The notes under the pieces were generated by a model. That model worked only from the letters and a program-made list of their open reading frames with translations. It made no database searches and was not told the DNA's origin. This document shows positions 59,829 to 64,000 of a DNA stretch of 64,000 nt, one piece after another. The position numbers and the translations under genes are program-made. Position 1 is the first letter of the stretch. Each line of letters opens with the position of its first letter. Source of the DNA: Pleionea sp052032335 (GTDB lineage Bacteria > Pseudomonadota > Gammaproteobacteria > Enterobacterales > Kangiellaceae); the NCBI GenBank assembly GCA_052032335.1, contig JBPEWV010000161.1, positions 1 to 64,000 of the forward strand. The letters run 5' to 3'.

Positions 59829-60569
59829 ATGTTTTTGCAATCTACCTTTATTATTCTGGCCATTTTTCTGGTCTTATTGATCAGTACATTTCGAATTCTG
59901 CGCGAATACGAACGCGGCGTTATTTTTATGCTTGGACGATTTTACAAAGTAAAAGGTCCGGGGTTAATTATCGTTGTGCCTATTATTCAACAAATGGTTA
60001 AAGTCGACTTAAGAACCATCGTCATGGATGTGCCAACGCAAGACGTCATCTCACAAGATAACGTTTCAGTTAAAGTTAATGCTGTGCTTTACTTTCGAGT
60101 GGTCGATGCACAACGCGCAATAATCAATGTTGAAAACTTTTTTGACGCCACAAGCCAACTGGCACAAACCACATTACGTTCGGTTCTGGGGCAGCACGAA
60201 TTGGATGAAATGTTATCAGCCCGAGATAAACTCAATGAAGATATACAGGAAATTTTAGATAAACAAACCGACGGTTGGGGCATAAAAGTCGCCAACGTAG
60301 AAATCAAGCACGTTGATCTTGATGAGAGTATGATTAGAGCCATTGCCAAACAGGCCGAAGCCGAACGTGAAAGACGCGCCAAAGTTATCCACGCCGAAGG
60401 CGAATTACAAGCTTCAGAAAAACTTTTAGAAGCCGCGCAAACGCTCGCCAAGCAACAGGAAGCCATTCAACTTAGATACTTAAGCACCCTTTCAGCAATT
60501 GCAGGCGACAAAACGTCAACCATCGTTTTTCCGCTACCCATCGACATTATGAACAAGCTTACCAAATGA
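59829..60569 (+). CDS. Slipin / stomatin-like SPFH domain protein
   Basis: A 246-residue membrane protein: one N-terminal hydrophobic helix (residues 5-22), an SPFH domain (about 25-180) with the EYERGVIFMLGRF opening, and a short coiled coil rich in Glu/Arg/Ala (about 180-220). Stomatins organise membrane microdomains as oligomers. CGGAGGA lies 8 bases before the ATG inside the end of the nfeD gene; the two are a classic protease-substrate pair and co-transcribed. Confidence 0.93.
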   Translation: MFLQSTFIILAIFLVLLISTFRILREYERGVIFMLGRFYKVKGPGLIIVVPIIQQMVKVDLRTIVMDVPTQDVISQDNVSVKVNAVLYFRVVDAQRAIINVENFFDATSQLAQTTLRSVLGQHELDEMLSARDKLNEDIQEILDKQTDGWGIKVANVEIKHVDLDESMIRAIAKQAEAERERRAKVIHAEGELQASEKLLEAAQTLAKQQEAIQLRYLSTLSAIAGDKTSTIVFPLPIDIMNKLTK

Positions 60570-60669
60570 GTGGGAGCTAAAAATCACAGACTGATTACTC
60601 GCATAAGGAGGTTCCTTTTTACGCTACAGAAACAGCATCACTCAATCTGAATTGCGACCAGACAAATGC

Positions 60670-62676
60670 TTAATCGTAAGACGTTTTAACCGATACTCGG
60701 TTTTGCTCAACCGCATCTTCGAGAGAAACCGTCAATAGCGATTCAACTTGTTCAAGTTCGGTTAAATTTTCATTTTGCACCGCCACCCAACAGTTACGTC
60801 GCTTTTTACCAAGATAAAGTGCAGCATCGGCCAAACTGATCAACCGCGTCCATAAGGTAAGATTATCGGTATCAATAAATGGGTACTTGACAACGCCTAT
60901 GGTGCAGGTGACTTCCAGCGGCTCGTGGTTAGTGACCATAAAAGGTACGCTACTAATGGTTGTTAAAATACGATCGGCCAATTGGTAGGTTCGTTGGTTA
61001 TTATCGAGTCGAGCGACAAAAACAAACTCCTCGCCCCCCCAGCGTACCAATAAGTCTGTGTCACGGGTCACTTGCTGAATACGTCGGCTGACTTCTTGCA
61101 GCACTTCATCACCCACTTGATGGCCATAGGTGTCGTTAATTCTTTTAAAATGGTCAATGTCGAAAATATAAATGCCCAACGCCATGTCTTGATTGCTTTT
61201 AAAGGCACGATTGATAAACGCCAATTCTCGCTCAATGTTCTGCTCCAGATAACGCCGATTCCCCAGCTTGGTTAGCGAGTCACGAACACTCATTCGTTGA
61301 AACTGCTCAGCCAGCTTTTTCTTTTGGCGTAATTGAGACGCCACAAGTAATATCAAACTGATCAGTACGATAAATGATGCTATGAAAAACTTAATTCTAT
61401 TGGCATGCGTTGCCTCTCTTTCTTTTTGTAATTCCTCCTGCTGCTCCAGCACCACGGATTTTAATTCCGATTCGCGCTGTAACCTTTTCAGCTCAGTATT
61501 GGAAGCTGCCTGAGACCCGCGCCCTCTTAATTGCGGCTCTAACTTTGTTTCAAATAAATGCTTCAACTTTCGCAACCCTACAAGCTGTACCTCGGGATCA
61601 TTAATGTCTGATAAACGCTTGTACACATCGAGCTGTACTTCAACGGTAGTTTCAGGATCAAGATTCAGACATTTCGAAAGCGATTGTTCAGCATTCCAAT
61701 GCCGTCTCGTTAATTGGCGATAGCACGAAAGATACGCATCGATTACTGGGTAGCTTTCACTACGACCATCAACTTGCTCAAGATAGGCCCTTGCTCGGTC
61801 GTACTGCCCTAGTTCGGCTGCCGCTATGGCCGAAAAGCTCAAAGATGAAAGAACGTAACTGCTGTCATTATGTTGATTAACACGGTCAAAGTACGCCAGT
61901 GCTTTTTCAAAGTCATAAAGGTGCAATGCGTAAGCAATTCCGGAGTTAAAGTTGGTCAATTGAATAGTATCTTCCAGAAAAGCTACTTCTTGCGGATCGG
62001 ATGAATTCTCAATCGCATCTTGACTTTGTTCACGGATACGTTTGAGTAACTCAATGCCTTTTTCAATATAATTTCTATCGCCGTGAACAATGTAGTTGGT
62101 TGCCGTGTCCATCATAATTCGGCTGACAAATTCCAGATCGTCACTTGGTGCGAGCGACAACGCTGTTTCATAGCTTTGAAAAGCTGCTGCGATATTGCCA
62201 TGCTGAGATTGCCGCCAGGCAAGAGTCATTAAAAATTCGGCGGCAGCTCGCATGTCATTATTTTGTTTTGCGTCGTGTATGATTTCGAGAACTTTCGGCA
62301 GGTAGTCATCAAACTTGGGGTACAGAACTTCAATGCACATTTGTCGATAGTATAAGTCTTCTCGTAGCGGCCTATTGTCTTCACACCACTTGGCAGACTT
62401 GTCCAAATCACCTTGATAATAATAGTTGGCGAATAAGGAGCGTTTTAATTGATAGGTCTTCGCCGGACTCGGGCTGTTCTTTAACGCTTGCTTTAACCAC
62501 TTCTCTCGCTCTTCCGTCGACAACTCATAATAGTCATCGGGTAACGGTGTTAGCTGTCTGAAATCATCGTATGTCACCTCTGAGAACGCAGGCAAAGAAA
62601 ACAATGCAGCGACAGCCAAGTAACGTTTAACCCGAATTAACCAACAACTTCTAAGACTCATAAAGCGAAAGCTCAT
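60670..62676 (-). CDS. Diguanylate cyclase with periplasmic TPR sensor
   Basis: A 668-residue protein. A signal or anchor helix lies at about 18-33; residues ~60-375 form a periplasmic TPR-like domain, ~385-420 a coiled coil, ~430-452 a membrane helix, and ~475-640 a GGDEF domain. The active site is GGEEF, and an inhibitory I-site RDTD lies exactly five residues before it, so product inhibition is expected. It should make c-di-GMP in response to a periplasmic signal or partner. Start codon choice (62676 versus 62661) is uncertain because no good ribosome binding site is visible. Confidence 0.92.
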   Translation of the reverse strand: MSFRFMSLRSCWLIRVKRYLAVAALFSLPAFSEVTYDDFRQLTPLPDDYYELSTEEREKWLKQALKNSPSPAKTYQLKRSLFANYYYQGDLDKSAKWCEDNRPLREDLYYRQMCIEVLYPKFDDYLPKVLEIIHDAKQNNDMRAAAEFLMTLAWRQSQHGNIAAAFQSYETALSLAPSDDLEFVSRIMMDTATNYIVHGDRNYIEKGIELLKRIREQSQDAIENSSDPQEVAFLEDTIQLTNFNSGIAYALHLYDFEKALAYFDRVNQHNDSSYVLSSLSFSAIAAAELGQYDRARAYLEQVDGRSESYPVIDAYLSCYRQLTRRHWNAEQSLSKCLNLDPETTVEVQLDVYKRLSDINDPEVQLVGLRKLKHLFETKLEPQLRGRGSQAASNTELKRLQRESELKSVVLEQQEELQKEREATHANRIKFFIASFIVLISLILLVASQLRQKKKLAEQFQRMSVRDSLTKLGNRRYLEQNIERELAFINRAFKSNQDMALGIYIFDIDHFKRINDTYGHQVGDEVLQEVSRRIQQVTRDTDLLVRWGGEEFVFVARLDNNQRTYQLADRILTTISSVPFMVTNHEPLEVTCTIGVVKYPFIDTDNLTLWTRLISLADAALYLGKKRRNCWVAVQNENLTELEQVESLLTVSLEDAVEQNRVSVKTSYD

Positions 62677-62810
62677 GTTTACAAATGGTAGACAAAGTTG
62701 ATTGAAGTATAGCAAAGGATTGATTCATAGCGACTTATTCGTTGTTGGCAAAACTCTGTTAAAAATAGCCGCCAGCTTATCCACCGTGCGTATCACCGAT
62801 AACCAAACCA

Positions 62811-63680
62811 TCAAATCCATTGTTTGCAGCTCTGAATAACCGTTTCGACTCGACTCGGTACATTGATCTTTGCCCGAGTTACCAGATAAAGCGATTCGCT
62901 AACGGGTTGATTAAGCCGATGCACCATCACGGCGTTCCGGTTGTGAAATGCTTCAACCGCGTAAGCCGGTAACACGGTGAAGCCCAAACCTCTGGCGACC
63001 GGTTCGAGAATTAAACTGATTTGGTTGGAGAAGCCTTTCTTTTCGATCGACTCGATGTGCTCAAACTCGGCGTAATTTTCGCGTAACAACAATGTTGCAT
63101 GATGTTGACCATCGGGATGCCCAATAAAGCCCAGCTCCAGCAGTTGATGCCAATCTGGCTGTTTTACTGACGCAGGGGTCACCAATAATAGATCTTCCTT
63201 GGCAATCGCTTCGCAATGCAAATCGATCAGTGGAGAAGGTTGCGTTATCAAACCAATATCCGCATCAGACTCTATTACCGAGCGTTCAATGTCAGAATTC
63301 GGCGCAAAGCGGTAATCGATGATCAGCTCTGGGTGTGATTGTTGCAATGACAAAAGTCTTGGGTACAACCTGAGCCCGACACTTCCGGGAGACATCAACC
63401 TAACCTCTCCCTGATAGGGCAAATCTGCCTGTATGCGCGGACCTAATTCAGAAAGCGCCTGAACAATGGGGTACGATTCATCGTACAAGCGCCGCCCGGC
63501 ATCAGTCAGTTCAAACTGCTTGCCTTCTCGAATCAACAGCGAAACACCCAAAAATTCTTCCAGTTTGCGAATGTGCTGGCTGACGCCAGACTGTGTCATA
63601 AATAGACGTTCCGCGGTGCGGGTGAAATGCCCCACATCAACCAGAGTGCAAAAACTGCGTAACCAATTTGGATTAACCAT
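62811..63680 (-). CDS. LysR family transcriptional regulator
   Basis: A 289-residue regulator. The winged HTH is at residues 1-60 (AERLFMTQSGVSQHIRKLEEFLG), and a periplasmic-binding-protein-like effector domain spans ~90-289. It is divergent to a VOC family gene, with 94 bases between the start codons that hold a perfect inverted repeat and a promoter. By LysR habit it probably controls that gene and itself. The effector is unknown. Confidence 0.93.
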   Translation of the reverse strand: MVNPNWLRSFCTLVDVGHFTRTAERLFMTQSGVSQHIRKLEEFLGVSLLIREGKQFELTDAGRRLYDESYPIVQALSELGPRIQADLPYQGEVRLMSPGSVGLRLYPRLLSLQQSHPELIIDYRFAPNSDIERSVIESDADIGLITQPSPLIDLHCEAIAKEDLLLVTPASVKQPDWHQLLELGFIGHPDGQHHATLLLRENYAEFEHIESIEKKGFSNQISLILEPVARGLGFTVLPAYAVEAFHNRNAVMVHRLNQPVSESLYLVTRAKINVPSRVETVIQSCKQWI

Positions 63681-63688
63681 TACAAAAT

Positions 63689-63715
63689 ATTATCATTTCA
63701 ACATCAAATGATAAT
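63689..63715. promoter_or_regulatory. LysR-type operator
   Basis: ATTATCATTT and AAATGATAAT are perfect 10-base arms with a 7-base spacer. The element lies 8 bases from the LysR start codon and abuts the -35 of the VOC gene, the usual activation site of LysR regulators. The core fits the T-N11-A rule. Confidence 0.7.
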
Positions 63716-63744
63716 TTAACCTAATCACCAAGCCTCTGTAAACT
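63716..63744 (+). promoter_or_regulatory. Promoter of the VOC gene
   Basis: -35 TTAACC (63716-63721), 17-base spacer, -10 TAAACT (63739-63744), 30 bases before the start codon. A weak -35 next to an operator fits activator dependence. Confidence 0.5.
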
Positions 63745-63774
63745 GAACCTAAATCAGTCACAGGAGGAATTATT

Positions 63775-64000
63775 ATGAATAACACCTATCCGAGAAGCTT
63801 TTCGCACATTGGGATTTCAGTGCCCGACCTGGAAAAAGCAGTTAAGTTTTACACCGAAGTTTTAGGCTGGTACGTCATCATGGAACCCACGGAAATCGAA
63901 GAGGACGACAGTGCCATCGGTCAGATGTGCACCGATGTATTCGGTAAAAACTGGGGCAGTTTTAAAATTGCACACTTATCCACTGGCGATCGCATCGGCG
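63775..64000 (+). CDS. VOC/glyoxalase family protein (3' partial)
   Basis: Only the first 75 residues are in the window. They show the start of a vicinal oxygen chelate fold: SHIGISVPDLEKAVKFYTEVLGW with the first metal-ligand His, followed by a GxxxxDVFGKNWGSFKIAHL-type segment. CAGGAGGA precedes the ATG. It may be a lactoylglutathione lyase-like or ring-cleavage-type enzyme; the second half would be needed to decide. It is the probable target of the divergent LysR regulator. Confidence 0.85.
   Translation, partial: MNNTYPRSFSHIGISVPDLEKAVKFYTEVLGWYVIMEPTEIEEDDSAIGQMCTDVFGKNWGSFKIAHLSTGDRIG

Noticed and set aside
60605..60612. Consensus Shine-Dalgarno sequence AAGGAGGT
   Set aside because: No start codon follows at useful distance on the plus strand, and the gap between the slipin and GGDEF genes holds no frame.

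Overview
The window is a 64 kb piece of a gammaproteobacterial chromosome of moderate GC content. The evidence is family content and gene order: dapA-bamC on one strand facing gcvR-bcp-phoH on the other, perM and bepA as near neighbours, arsC-wrbA-DUF2069, a GDH-180 type NAD-glutamate dehydrogenase, class III alcohol dehydrogenase with S-formylglutathione hydrolase, and a fused aspartokinase/diaminopimelate decarboxylase. A marine, amino-acid- and lipid-using relative of Kangiella/Aliikangiella is my inference and is not proven by the sequence. No rRNA, tRNA, CRISPR array, complete insertion sequence or prophage was seen. Coding density is high, and no gene-free stretch exceeds 300 bases.

Layout. 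1-2.8 kb: end of a Bat-type operon (VWA-TPR protein cut by the window edge, then BatD). 2.9-9 kb: SDR dehydrogenase, a chemotaxis receptor with a histidine-rich membrane sensor and an upstream thioredoxin-like gene, methylglyoxal synthase, and the formaldehyde detoxification pair. 9.1-21.2 kb: NAD-glutamate dehydrogenase, then an envelope module DUF1302-DUF1329-YCF48-RND with a terminator in its middle. 21.2-30.3 kb: DUF2835, saccharopine dehydrogenase-like enzyme and M14 carboxypeptidase operon; then thrC-lysAC flanked by two chalcone-isomerase-like exported proteins, one of which carries a TonB C-terminal domain. 30.4-41 kb: conserved housekeeping genes (MBL hydrolase, bamC, dapA, gcvR, bcp, phoH2, perM, tusA-like, bepA) and an acyl-CoA dehydrogenase preceded by FadR-like operators.

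41-53.4 kb: a GlyGly-CTERM-like serine protease, apbE, and the most interesting region, a nine-gene operon read on the minus strand from about 53.3 to 44.2 kb. It encodes an exported coiled-coil protein, three TPR proteins (two of them lipoproteins), a small exported protein, one ExbB/TolQ-like channel, two ExbD/TolR-like proteins and a proline-rich TonB/AgmX-like transducer. The one-TolQ/two-TolR stoichiometry with TPR lipoproteins and an AgmX/PglI-type C-terminus resembles the Agl-Glt force-transducing machinery of myxobacteria more than a normal iron-uptake TonB system; no receptor gene is nearby.

53.4-64 kb: TlpA-like lipoprotein, a PilZ-like large cytoplasmic protein overlapping yihY tail to tail, arsC-wrbA-DUF2069, nfeD-slipin, a TPR-sensor diguanylate cyclase, and a divergent LysR regulator/VOC enzyme pair with a perfect operator-like inverted repeat between them. 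The right edge cuts the VOC gene.
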